Below, piece after piece: positions 52,266-60,880 of a stretch of DNA of 64,000 bases. The first letter of the stretch is position 1; every line of letters starts with the position of its first letter. A program made the position numbers and the translations under genes. The notes beneath the pieces are model-generated. The model did no database searches and was not told where the DNA came from. It saw only the letters and a program-made list of their open reading frames with translations. The DNA comes from Mangrovimicrobium sediminis (lineage in GTDB: Bacteria; Pseudomonadota; Gammaproteobacteria; Pseudomonadales; Halieaceae). The stretch spans positions 248,001 to 312,000 of the forward strand of contig NZ_SRLE01000009.1 in NCBI RefSeq assembly GCF_004745945.1, in the 5' to 3' direction.

Positions 52266-53378
52266 ATGGAGCCTGCGAAGGAACAGCCGACGACCACCTC
52301 ACGGCGTCCCAATGAAACCATCGACCTGGTGATCCGCCTGGGCCTCGTGGCCCTGATGATCTGGCTGTCGCTGAAAATCTTCTCACCCTTCATCGGCCTC
52401 ATGGTCTGGGCCATCGTGCTGGCTATCGCACTGTACCCGCTGAACCAGAAGATCGCCGCGCGCACCGGCGGCAGTAACGGCCGCGCCGCGCTGCTCATGG
52501 TCACCACCCTGGTGCTGGTGCTGGGTGTACCGACGGCGCTGCTCGCCGCCTCTTTTGTCGACCACATGCTGTCGCTGTACCACGCGATGGCGGAGGGCAC
52601 GCTGGTAGTGCCGGCACCGAAAGCAACGGTGCAGGAATGGCCGCTGGTCGGCGAGCGCGTCTACGCCGCCTGGCAGGCGGCGGCGGACAACTTCGCCGAA
52701 TTCGCCCAGGATCACGCCGAGCAGATTCGCACGTTCTCGCGCAACGCCGCGGGCGCCATGGGCAGCAGCCTGACCACCATGCTGGCTTTCATCGGCGCGT
52801 TCATCATCGCCGGTATCATGATGGCCTACGCCGACCCGGGCGAGCACACCACCCGGCGCATCTTCACCCGCGTGTGCGGGCCGCGCGTGGGTCCGGAACT
52901 GCACACGCTGAGCGTAGCCACCATCCGCTCCGTCGCAGTGGGGGTGATCGGCGTCGCCTTCATCCAGGCCGTGCTGCTGGGTATCGGTTTCCTCGCCGCC
53001 GGCATTCCCGCCGCGGGCCTGCTGGCGATCATCGCGCTGCTGCTGGGTATCGCCCAGGTGCCGGCGGCACTGATCGTCATCCCGGTGATCGCCTGGGTCT
53101 GGCTCAAGGGCGACGCCTCCACCCTGTCCAATACCCTGGTCACCGTCTACCTGCTGGTCGCCGGGCTGGCGGATAACGTGCTCAAGCCCCTGCTGCTCGG
53201 CCGCGGCCTGGCCGTACCCATGCCGGTGGTGCTGCTCGGCGCCATCGGCGGCATGCTCAGCCTGGGGCTGATCGGGCTGTTCGTCGGCGCAGTGATTCTC
53301 GCGGTCAGCTACCAGATCTTCATGGCCTGGGTCGACGAGGCCGAGCCGGCGGACGCCAGCGAAGCCGATACACAGTGA
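52266..53378 (+). CDS. AI-2E-family membrane permease
   Basis: The 370-residue integral membrane protein has the AI-2E exporter layout. There are N-terminal helices (LVALMIWLSLKIFSPFIGLMVWAIVLAIAL as two segments), a helical periplasmic region, then AVGVIGVAFIQAVLLGIGFL and LVAGLADNVLKPLLLGRG with the family's D-N-KP pattern. It overlaps the efflux outer-membrane gene (GTGA) and so belongs to the efflux operon. Substrate unknown. Confidence 0.87.
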   Translation: MEPAKEQPTTTSRRPNETIDLVIRLGLVALMIWLSLKIFSPFIGLMVWAIVLAIALYPLNQKIAARTGGSNGRAALLMVTTLVLVLGVPTALLAASFVDHMLSLYHAMAEGTLVVPAPKATVQEWPLVGERVYAAWQAAADNFAEFAQDHAEQIRTFSRNAAGAMGSSLTTMLAFIGAFIIAGIMMAYADPGEHTTRRIFTRVCGPRVGPELHTLSVATIRSVAVGVIGVAFIQAVLLGIGFLAAGIPAAGLLAIIALLLGIAQVPAALIVIPVIAWVWLKGDASTLSNTLVTVYLLVAGLADNVLKPLLLGRGLAVPMPVVLLGAIGGMLSLGLIGLFVGAVILAVSYQIFMAWVDEAEPADASEADTQ

Positions 53379-54916
53379 TCGGACGGGCGCGCAGCGGCGG
53401 CGGGCGTCTGCTCCTGCCGGCCCTGCTGGCCGCACTGGCCAGCGCCTGCGCACCCCTCGGCCCGGACTTCCAGGAACCGGAACCGGCCTGGCTGGCGAAC
53501 TGGCAGCCGGACCTCTACGGCCAGACCGAACAGGTGGCCGGCGCCGATCTCAGCCAGTGGTGGCAGCGTTTCCACGACCCGCTGCTGGATGAACTGGTCG
53601 CCACCGCGCGGCGCGAGAACCCCAGCCTGCGCATCGCCGGCCTGCGCATTCTGGAAAGCCGCGCCACCCAGGGCATTGCGACCGGCCTGCAATACCCGCA
53701 GTTACAGCAGGTGAGCGGCTCCGGCGCGTTTGTGGCGCAGGATACCGACGGCGGCCTGAATGCCGGCGATAAGGACTTCCGCACTGCCGACGCCGCCTTC
53801 ACCCTGGGCTGGGAGCTGGATTTCTGGGGCCGCTTCCGCCGCGGTGTCGAATCCGCGGACGCCGCCTACTTCGCCTCGGTCGCCAACCAGCGCGACGTGC
53901 AGGTACTGCTCGCGGCGCAGGTCGCCTCTCTCTACTACGGCTACAAGACCACCCTGCAGCGCATCGAGATCGCGCAGCAGAACGTGGCGCTGCAGGAGCG
54001 CAGCCTGGAGATCACCCAGCGCCTGTTCGACGAGGGCCAGGACTCCGAGCTGGACGTGCAACAGGCCCGCGCCCAGTACCTCGGTACCCGGGCCGCGATT
54101 CCCGCCCTGCGCCTGGCCCTGACCCAGCAGCGCAACGCCCTGGCGGCGCTGCTCGGGCGGGCGCCCGGCGACGTGCCGGAACTCGATGCAGCGAACAGCG
54201 CGCTGCCCGAGCTGCAGGCCACCAGCCTGGCGACGGTCCCCGCGCAGCTGCTGCTGCGGCGGCCGGACGTGCGCAGCGCGGCCTGGCAGGCGGCGGCGCA
54301 GTCGGCGCAGGTAGGTATCGCGCAGGCGGACCTGTACCCGTCGATTTCCCTGGGCGGCACGCTCAGCTGGTCCGGCACCAGCCTGGACGCGGTGGGCGAT
54401 GTCACCACCCTCGCCGGCGGACCGGGACTGACCTGGAACATCTTCAACTACGGCCGTATCGAGAACAACGTGCGGGTGCAGGACGCGCGCCTGCAGCAGG
54501 CCCTGGAAGCCTTCCAGGCCAGCGTGCTGGGCGCCGCCCGGGAGATCGACGACGCCGCCGCGCGCATTGCCCAGACCAGCGAGAGCCAGACCATCCTCGA
54601 CGCCTCCCTGGCGGCGGCGGAACGCTCCCTGAGTATCGCCACCCGCCGCTACGCCGAGGGCTACTCGGACTTCCAGCGCGTGCTCGACGCCCAGGCGGCG
54701 AGCGTCACCCAGTCCGACCGCGCGGTGGTCAACCGCGGCGATCACGTCGCCGCCATCATCGACCTGTACCGCGCGCTGGGCGGCGGCTGGCAGGCCGCCA
54801 GTATCGAGGAGCTGATCTCCCCGCCCCTGCGCGACACCCTGCGCGAGCGCACCGACTGGGGCGATCTGCTCGACGCCCCGCTGCCCGCGCCCCCCGAACA
54901 AGGAGCTGCACCATGA
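53375..54916 (+). CDS. Efflux outer-membrane lipoprotein (NodT/TolC family)
   Basis: The 513-residue TolC-type channel has a lipoprotein signal with Cys near residue 25 (LLAALASACAPLGPDF). Two OEP repeats contain LGWELDFWGRFRRGVESADAAY, LFDEGQDSELDVQQARAQYL, and APSIS-like DLYPSISLGGTLSW. GTG start overlaps the permease stop. It forms the outer-membrane exit duct with the HlyD-family protein encoded next. Confidence 0.93.
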   Translation: MIGRARSGGGRLLLPALLAALASACAPLGPDFQEPEPAWLANWQPDLYGQTEQVAGADLSQWWQRFHDPLLDELVATARRENPSLRIAGLRILESRATQGIATGLQYPQLQQVSGSGAFVAQDTDGGLNAGDKDFRTADAAFTLGWELDFWGRFRRGVESADAAYFASVANQRDVQVLLAAQVASLYYGYKTTLQRIEIAQQNVALQERSLEITQRLFDEGQDSELDVQQARAQYLGTRAAIPALRLALTQQRNALAALLGRAPGDVPELDAANSALPELQATSLATVPAQLLLRRPDVRSAAWQAAAQSAQVGIAQADLYPSISLGGTLSWSGTSLDAVGDVTTLAGGPGLTWNIFNYGRIENNVRVQDARLQQALEAFQASVLGAAREIDDAAARIAQTSESQTILDASLAAAERSLSIATRRYAEGYSDFQRVLDAQAASVTQSDRAVVNRGDHVAAIIDLYRALGGGWQAASIEELISPPLRDTLRERTDWGDLLDAPLPAPPEQGAAP

Positions 54917-56079
54917 GCGAAGCGAGCGCCCCGCAACAGCCACAGGCGGCGCAAGACGCCAGCGCCGAGACCGCGGCAGCCGACGATACCGGCGAACAAC
55001 CCGCCGCCGCGGTGCGCCGCGGCAGCGCGATACTACTGGCGCTGATCCTCGGCTCCCTCGCCTGGTACCTGCTGGCGGACCGCTTCACCCCCTACACCTC
55101 GCAGGCGCGGGTACAGGGCTACGTGGTCGGCGTGGCGCCCAAGGTGGCCGGTGTGATCACCGACATCTGGGTGGCGAACAACGCCACGGTAGAGGCCGGG
55201 CAGAAACTGTTCGCCATCGACCGCTCGCAGTACGAGATTGCCCTGCAGCAGGCCAGTTCCAATCTCGACAACACCCGCCAGCAGGTGGCGGCGGGGGATG
55301 CGGCAGTGGCCCAGGCCCGCGCCAGCCTGCGCGCCGCCCAGGCCGGGGAGCTCAAGGCGTTGCAGGACTACCAGCGCCTCAAGCGCCTGCGCGAGGAGGA
55401 CCCGGGCACCATCTCCGAGCGGCGGCTGGAGATCTCCGCCGCCTCGCTGGAGCAGTCCCGCGCCCAGGTGGCCGCGGCGCAGGCCGGTATCCAGCAGGCC
55501 ATCGAGGCCAAGGGCGGTGAATCCGAGAGCGGCAATACGCTGTTGCAGGCGGCCCAGGCCGGCGTGGACAAGGCGCAACTCGACCTCGGCAACACCACTG
55601 TGGTGGCCCAGTCCGGTGGCGTGATCACCGACCTGCGCGCGGAGGTCGGCCAGTTCGCCGGTACCGGCAGCCCGGTACTGACCCTGATCGCGGTGGGCGA
55701 CATCTGGATCAACGCCGACTTCACCGAGAACAACCTCGGCCACATGCAGCGCGGCACGCCGGTGGAGATCCTGCTCGACGCCCTGCCCGGCCAGGTATTC
55801 AAGGGCCGCGTGCGCAACATCGGCTTTGGTGTCAGCGCCGGCTCCGCGCCGCCCCCCGGCGCCCTGCCCTCGGTACAGAACAACCGCGACTGGCTGCGCC
55901 AGGCCCAGCGCTTCCCGGTGCAGGTGGAGTTCGATGGCGGCGTCCCGGCCGAGGTCGCCCGCCACCTGCGCATCGGCGGCCAGGCCTCGGTGATCGCCTA
56001 CGGTGAAGGCGCCGGTCCGCTGGCCTGGCTGGGCAGGCTTTACGTGCGCGTGCTCAGCTACCTCTCCTACGCCTACTGA
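54913..56079 (+). CDS. HlyD/EmrA-type membrane-fusion protein
   Basis: The 388-residue protein has an acidic cytoplasmic start and one helix near 36-52 (SAILLALILGSLAWYLLA). Lipoyl halves are YVVGVAPKVAGVITDIWVANNATVEAGQ and the later VVAQSGGVITDLRAEVGQF (both quoted in shorter pieces: VAPKVAGVITDIWV and SGGVITDLRAEVG). A coiled coil separates them. It links the inner-membrane component to the outer-membrane channel. The start overlaps the preceding stop (ATGA). Confidence 0.92.
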   Translation: MSEASAPQQPQAAQDASAETAAADDTGEQPAAAVRRGSAILLALILGSLAWYLLADRFTPYTSQARVQGYVVGVAPKVAGVITDIWVANNATVEAGQKLFAIDRSQYEIALQQASSNLDNTRQQVAAGDAAVAQARASLRAAQAGELKALQDYQRLKRLREEDPGTISERRLEISAASLEQSRAQVAAAQAGIQQAIEAKGGESESGNTLLQAAQAGVDKAQLDLGNTTVVAQSGGVITDLRAEVGQFAGTGSPVLTLIAVGDIWINADFTENNLGHMQRGTPVEILLDALPGQVFKGRVRNIGFGVSAGSAPPPGALPSVQNNRDWLRQAQRFPVQVEFDGGVPAEVARHLRIGGQASVIAYGEGAGPLAWLGRLYVRVLSYLSYAY

Positions 56080-57128
56080 TGAGCGCGCCGCGGGCCCCGC
56101 GCATGCCGCTGGCCGCCCGGCGCAGCTACCGCCTGGCTTTCACTGCTGGGCTGGCGCTGGCCCTGGGCTACGCCCTGGGCCTGACCATTCCCTACCTGCC
56201 GCCGATCCTGGCCCTGCTGCTCGGCGCCAAACCGGCGCCGCCGCCCGGGGCGAAGCAGACGCTGGTCCTCAGCCTGTTCCTGGCGCTGGCGCTGGGCATC
56301 GGCCTGCTGATCGGCCCGCTGCTGCAGTTTGCGCCGGTGCCCGCGCTGTTGATCGTGGCCTGCGGCCTGTTCTTCAGCAACCGTCTGGCCATCCTCAAGG
56401 GCAAGGAGGCACCTGCCACCCTGCTCGCCTTCGGGTTTACTGTGATCACGGCGGCCAGCGCGGTCAGCCAGGCGCTGGCCTCCGCGATCATCGCCGCCAT
56501 GGTGGTGGGCATCGTGGTCACGGTGGTCAGCCAGTGGCTGTTGTACCCGCTGTTCCCGGAAGACCCGGGCCCGCCGCCGCCCGCGCCCCCGGCGCCGGAC
56601 GTGGCCCAGGGTGACTGGCTGTGCCTGCGCGCGACGCTGATCGTCATGCCCGCGTTCCTGATCGCCATGAGCAACGTGGCGCTGTACCTGCCGTTCCTGG
56701 TGAAAAGCATCCTGCTCGGGCGTGAGGCCACCCAGGTGCGCCTGCGCCAGGCCAACCGCGAACTGCTCGGCAGCACCGCACTGGGCGGCCTATGCGCGGT
56801 GCTGGTGTGGTTCTGCCTCGGCCTGGCCGTCAACCTGTGGTTCTACACCGGCTGGGTGACGCTCGTCTGCCTGGTGCTGGGCGGCGCGACCTTCGGCGCC
56901 CTGCGCAGCCGTTTGGCCCCGACCTTCTGGATCAATACAATGACCACGATGCTCATTCTGCTCGGCGCCGCCGTGCAGGACAGCGCCAACGGCCGCGACG
57001 TCTACCAGGCCTTCGCCGTGCGCATGGCGCTGTTCTTCGCGGTCACCCTGTACGCCCTGCTGGCCATGCACCTGCTGGAGTGGTGGCGCGGCGCCCCGCG
57101 AGCGCTGGAGGAAACCCCCGAATGCTGA
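56079..57128 (+). CDS. DUF2955 membrane protein (FUSC-like efflux component)
   Basis: The 349-residue multi-pass protein has about ten helices: repeats such as LAFTAGLALALGYALGLTIP, LFLALALGIGLLIGPLL and a central linker PEDPGPPPPAPPAP, then a second set. The family resembles aromatic-acid exporters of the FUSC/AaeB type. Placed after outer-membrane and membrane-fusion genes, it is probably the inner-membrane pump. Its start shares a base with the HlyD stop. Confidence 0.82.
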   Translation: MSAPRAPRMPLAARRSYRLAFTAGLALALGYALGLTIPYLPPILALLLGAKPAPPPGAKQTLVLSLFLALALGIGLLIGPLLQFAPVPALLIVACGLFFSNRLAILKGKEAPATLLAFGFTVITAASAVSQALASAIIAAMVVGIVVTVVSQWLLYPLFPEDPGPPPPAPPAPDVAQGDWLCLRATLIVMPAFLIAMSNVALYLPFLVKSILLGREATQVRLRQANRELLGSTALGGLCAVLVWFCLGLAVNLWFYTGWVTLVCLVLGGATFGALRSRLAPTFWINTMTTMLILLGAAVQDSANGRDVYQAFAVRMALFFAVTLYALLAMHLLEWWRGAPRALEETPEC

Positions 57129-57562
57129 TCAACCTGCTGCTCGGCCTGTCCACCATGATCGTCTGCCTGCTGTTGCAGGGAGTATTGGTGATCATGGCGC
57201 TGCGCTACTACGCCCGTCACCTGGAGCAGGCGCGCACCACCATCTTCGGCGCCATGCGAGTGACCTCCGGACTGATGCTGATCCTGATCGTCGGCAACAT
57301 CGCCCAGGTCGCCGCCTGGGCGTTGCTGTTCTGTGCGCTGGGCGAGTTCTCGGATTTCGACGTGGCGCTGTATCACTCCGGGGTCAACTTCGCGACCCTG
57401 GGCTACGGCGATATCGTGATGTCCGAGCAGCACCGCCTGCTCGGCCCGCTGCAGTCGATCAACGGCGTGCTGATGATCGGCGTGTCCACCGCCGCCCTGT
57501 CGCGTGCCTTCCAGGCGGTGGTGCGGGTGGCGCTGCCGGGAAACACCGGGGGCGAGGCATGA
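57122..57562 (+). CDS. Two-pore-type potassium-channel-like protein
   Basis: The 146-residue membrane protein has three to four helices and a pore-loop signature NFATLGYGDIVMS, where TLGYGD is a K+-selectivity-filter sequence. It overlaps the DUF2955 stop by 7 bp. Coupled to an efflux pump, it may dissipate or balance charge during transport. A fused or partner role is inference. Confidence 0.85.
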   Translation: MLINLLLGLSTMIVCLLLQGVLVIMALRYYARHLEQARTTIFGAMRVTSGLMLILIVGNIAQVAAWALLFCALGEFSDFDVALYHSGVNFATLGYGDIVMSEQHRLLGPLQSINGVLMIGVSTAALSRAFQAVVRVALPGNTGGEA

Positions 57563-57650
57563 GCGCGGCACACCCCGGCAGGGCAACTTTGCTCGCCGGC
57601 TATCAGGCGATTTTCCCCGCGACCTGTGCAGTACCCGGAACCCGCCGCGC

Positions 57651-59168
57651 ATGAATGTCGAAAGCGAAATGAAGTTCGCCCTGTCCCCCGCCGCGGCGAA
57701 GAAACTGCTGCGCGCAAAGACCCTGCGCCGCAGCGCCCGCGGCAAGGCGAAGAAGCGCCGCCTGACCAGCACCTACTACGACACCCGCCAGCACGGGCTG
57801 CGCAAGCGCGGCGGCGCCCTGCGCGTGCGCCAGTGCGGCGCGGATTTCGAGCAGACCGTGAAGCTGCCGGCGCCCGGCCCGCTGGGCATGCAGAACTATG
57901 AAGAGTGGAACGTGGTCGCCGACGGCCCGCAGCCAGACCTCGCACGCTTCCAGCACAGCCTGCTCAAGCGCCTGGGACACGCCGGCCGCGCGCCGTCCCT
58001 GTCGCCGGTGTTTACGACCGACGTGGAACGCACAACCCTGGTACTGGCGCAGGGCAAGACCCGCTTCGAACTGGCCCTGGACATCGGCTGCCTGCGCAGC
58101 CACGGCCGCACAGCGCGCGAACAACCGGTGTGCGAGGCCGAGTTCGAATTGCTCGAGGGCGACCCGCTGCGCATGCTGGACTTCATCCTCGCGCTCGGCG
58201 ACGACATCGACCTGCAGCCCCTGTTCATGACCAAGGCGCAGCGCGGCTATGCGCTGGCGCGCCCGGCGCTGAAACCGAAACGCAGCAAGGCCAGGGCGGT
58301 GGTGCTGGACCCCGGCATGAGCGTCGGCGAGGCCTTCGGGCGGATTGTCGGCGAGGCCCTGGATCACCTGCAGCGCAACCAGCAGCCCACCCTCGAGGGA
58401 CAGCCCGGCGGCATCCACCAGGCGCGCGTGGCCATCCGCCGCATTCGCGCGGCGATGCGCGCGTTCAAGAAGGTGCTGCCCTACGACAAGCGCAAGGCCT
58501 TCAACGGCGAGTTCCGCCGGTTCCAGGCGCGCCTGGCGCCGGCGCGCGACTGGCACGTGTTCCTCAGCGAAACCCTGCCCCAGGTGGTCGCTGCCACCCC
58601 GGGCGAGGACGCCGAACACCGCCGCCTGCAGCGCCTCGCCACCCGCGAGCGCCGGCGCGCCACCGCCGAGGCGCAGGAGGTGTTCTGCAGCGCGCGCTAT
58701 ACCCGGCTCATGTTGCAGTTCCAGCGCTTCCTGGTCGGCCTGGAGCGCGAGAACCCCGGGATGTTCGAGTTGCCGGTGAAGGACTTCGCCGCCGATGTAC
58801 TGGACAGGACACGGCGCGACCTGCTGCTCGACACCCGGCCACTGTCGCGCATGTCCGAAGAGGACCGCCACGGCCTGCGCAAGCGCGGCAAGAAAGCCCG
58901 CTACGCGATGGAGTTCTTCGCCGCCCTGTGGTCCGGCCCCGGCGTCGAGCGCTACCTGGCGCTGATGGAAGCGCTGCAGGACCGCCTCGGCGAGGCCAAC
59001 GACGCGGTGGTCGCGCGCATGCTGATGGCGGGCCTGGCGCCGCGCACCCTGGCCGCCTCCGGCCTGCTGCTGGTGCGCGGCTGGTCCCAGGCGCGCGAGC
59101 TGCAGTGCAACCGCGCCGGCCAGCCGGTGTGGCGCAAGCTGCAGCGGGCCACACCGTTCTGGCAGTGA
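57651..59168 (+). CDS. CYTH-CHAD domain protein
   Basis: The 505-residue protein has an N-terminal CYTH domain (residues 1-205; ESEMK gives the ExExK metal/triphosphate motif, then STYYDTRQHGLRKRG and RFELALDIG). A C-terminal CHAD domain (about 225-500) has conserved His/Arg motifs IHQARVAIRRIRAAMRAF and RHGLRKRGKKARYAMEFF. CYTH domains hydrolyse inorganic or nucleoside triphosphates; CHAD domains bind polyphosphate. It likely acts on polyphosphate. The open frame before 57651 is not supported by a ribosome-binding site. Confidence 0.9.
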   Translation: MNVESEMKFALSPAAAKKLLRAKTLRRSARGKAKKRRLTSTYYDTRQHGLRKRGGALRVRQCGADFEQTVKLPAPGPLGMQNYEEWNVVADGPQPDLARFQHSLLKRLGHAGRAPSLSPVFTTDVERTTLVLAQGKTRFELALDIGCLRSHGRTAREQPVCEAEFELLEGDPLRMLDFILALGDDIDLQPLFMTKAQRGYALARPALKPKRSKARAVVLDPGMSVGEAFGRIVGEALDHLQRNQQPTLEGQPGGIHQARVAIRRIRAAMRAFKKVLPYDKRKAFNGEFRRFQARLAPARDWHVFLSETLPQVVAATPGEDAEHRRLQRLATRERRRATAEAQEVFCSARYTRLMLQFQRFLVGLERENPGMFELPVKDFAADVLDRTRRDLLLDTRPLSRMSEEDRHGLRKRGKKARYAMEFFAALWSGPGVERYLALMEALQDRLGEANDAVVARMLMAGLAPRTLAASGLLLVRGWSQARELQCNRAGQPVWRKLQRATPFWQ

Positions 59169-59403
59169 ACCCCGTCGGGGTGCGGGCAATGTGCTAGTCT
59201 TGCCGGGCACCTTGCAGGACTGGCTTCAGGACTGCTTTCGTGTAGTCCGCAAGACCATCTACAGAATCCTCTAAAGGACCAACTGGACAGTCTGCAGGAC
59301 GCTGCACAGAAAACGTGACAGGACACGCTACAAACACTTTACAAGGCACTCTACAAAACACGGCACAAAACAACCCGCTTCGCTTTCAGCCAAGGAAACC
59401 CAC
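59169..59403. other. Leader with quasi-repeated GGAC/ACAAG motifs
   Basis: These 235 bp upstream of the DUF937 gene contain repeated short words: GCAGGAC, CAGGAC and GGACAG recur at 59214-59322, then TACAAACAC, TACAAGGCAC and TACAAAACAC in tandem-like order (59330-59362). No gene is seen. The promoter of the DUF937 gene should be here. Confidence 0.4.
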
Positions 59404-59820
59404 ATGGATATTCTCGAATTCGGCGCACAGCTGCTCTCCCAGAAACTCGGCATCAACGTGGACAGCGCGACCATCGCCAACGCCCTCTCCGGCCTGCTCG
59501 GTGACGGCCAGGGCAACATCGACCTCGGCGCACTGGCCGGCAAGATGGCCTCCAGCGGTGAACTCGGCAACGTGCTTGGCTCCTGGCTGGGCGACGGCGC
59601 CAACCAGGGCATCTCCGCCGAGTCCATCCTCGCCCTGCTCGGCCGCGGCGACGTGGCGGACTTCGCCGGCAAGCTGGGCACGGACGTCGATACCGCCGCC
59701 GGCGGCCTCGCCGACGTACTGCCGCAGATGGTCGACAAGGCCAGCAGCGGCGGCAGCCTGCTGGATTCGGTGGGCGGTGTCGGCGGCCTGATGGGCGCGG
59801 CCAAATCCTTCCTCAGCTGA
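59404..59820 (+). CDS. DUF937/YidB-like small protein
   Basis: The 138-residue Gly- and Leu-rich protein has MDILEFGAQLLSQKLGINVDSATIANALSGLLG (two pieces: FGAQLLSQKLGIN and IANALSGLLG), then GELGNVLGSWLGDGANQGISAESI, which is the YidB/DUF937 pattern. Function unknown. Position alone gives no pathway. CCAAGGAAA precedes the ATG. Confidence 0.8.
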   Translation: MDILEFGAQLLSQKLGINVDSATIANALSGLLGDGQGNIDLGALAGKMASSGELGNVLGSWLGDGANQGISAESILALLGRGDVADFAGKLGTDVDTAAGGLADVLPQMVDKASSGGSLLDSVGGVGGLMGAAKSFLS

Positions 59821-59916
59821 ACCCCTTTCCATCAAATGGCGGACAGGCATCCCACCTGTCCACCCTCCTCGCGTAGGCTGTCTCTCACGGTGTAGCACGC
59901 CGTTCACGGACGAACA

Positions 59917-59998
59917 GGGCTGCGGGACTGTAGGTCTTGAAGGCTGCTCCTAGAAGCGGTTCTTCAAGACCGCTCTTAGAGACAGCACAGCGCAGCCC
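59917..59998. promoter_or_regulatory. Nested inverted repeat upstream of the PEP-CTERM gene
   Basis: The outer arms GGGCTGCG (59917-59924) and CGCAGCCC (59991-59998) enclose inner arms GGTCTTGAAG (59933-59942) and CTTCAAGACC (59962-59971). A further stem CCTGCC/GGCAGG lies at 59999-60019. Several stems in tandem, 60-160 bp before the start codon of the PEP-CTERM gene, suggest a structured leader RNA or regulatory sites. Inference from symmetry only. Confidence 0.45.
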
Positions 59999-60081
59999 CC
60001 TGCCATCACTCTTGGCAGGCAGGACACTGACGACAGGCCGGGCACTCGCCAACGGCCAGCCACTCACGAGGAGGTGCTTCA

Positions 60082-60822
60082 ATGCACAAGACAGGGATGT
60101 TATGCGCGGCGCTGGTGCTGTGCGCGAATTCCCAGGCGGCGACCATCGCGGCCTGGAGCATGGATGGGCAACCGGGAAGCCAGGCCGGCATGGCCGCGAC
60201 CGACGCCGCAATGGGCATCAACGCCGCCACACTGGCGCGCGGCGCCGACCTCGGCGCGCCCGGCGGATCGGCGTCCTTCAGTAGCAACGGCTGGGGCGGC
60301 AGCGACAGCGGCGACTACCTCAGCTTCAGTATCAGCGTCGAGTCCGGCTACTCGCTGCAACTGGCCTCGCTGGAGATCGCCACCCGCGCCTCCAACACCG
60401 GACCCGGCACCCTGGGCCTGTTCTACAGCCTCGACGGCTTCAGCGACCCCCTCGACACGTTTGCCCAGCCCGGCTCCGATGTCGTCGAATCGCTGTTCGA
60501 CCTGAGCAGCCTGGCGGTGATCACCGGCAGCATCGAGTTCCGCATCATGGAGATCGGTGACACCCAGGCGGACGGCAGCGGTAGCACCTCCGACGCCGGC
60601 ACCCTGCGCATCGTCGATCGCGCCGCCGGCGCGACCCAGTTCACCGGCGAGCTGCAACTGCAGGCAGTGCCGCTGCCGGCCAGCGCCTGGCTGTTCGCCT
60701 CGGCCCTCGGCGCCGTGGGCTGGCGACGGCGGCGCGCGGACACCCGCGCAGTCACGGGCGTGGATACCGACTCAGGCGGCGGTGTTGACGCAGGCGAAGT
60801 CCGGGGCGCCAGCGCGGGCTGA
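60082..60822 (+). CDS. PEP-CTERM protein with C-terminal extension
   Basis: The 246-residue exported protein has a signal peptide (ALVLCANSQAA), a Ser/Gly-rich beta-type body, and the sorting signal VPLPASAWLFASALGAVGW followed by RRRR near 215. Unlike standard members, about 28 residues follow the basic cluster (DTRAVTGVDTDSGGG...). This could be a recent read-through or a real tail. It should still be an exosortase substrate if the signal tolerates the tail. GAGGAGG precedes the ATG. Confidence 0.85.
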   Translation: MHKTGMLCAALVLCANSQAATIAAWSMDGQPGSQAGMAATDAAMGINAATLARGADLGAPGGSASFSSNGWGGSDSGDYLSFSISVESGYSLQLASLEIATRASNTGPGTLGLFYSLDGFSDPLDTFAQPGSDVVESLFDLSSLAVITGSIEFRIMEIGDTQADGSGSTSDAGTLRIVDRAAGATQFTGELQLQAVPLPASAWLFASALGAVGWRRRRADTRAVTGVDTDSGGGVDAGEVRGASAG

Positions 60823-60880
60823 CATTAACGGCGCGCGCATTATCGGCTAAGGTAGGGTGAAACCCACCGCGGAGTTGCCG

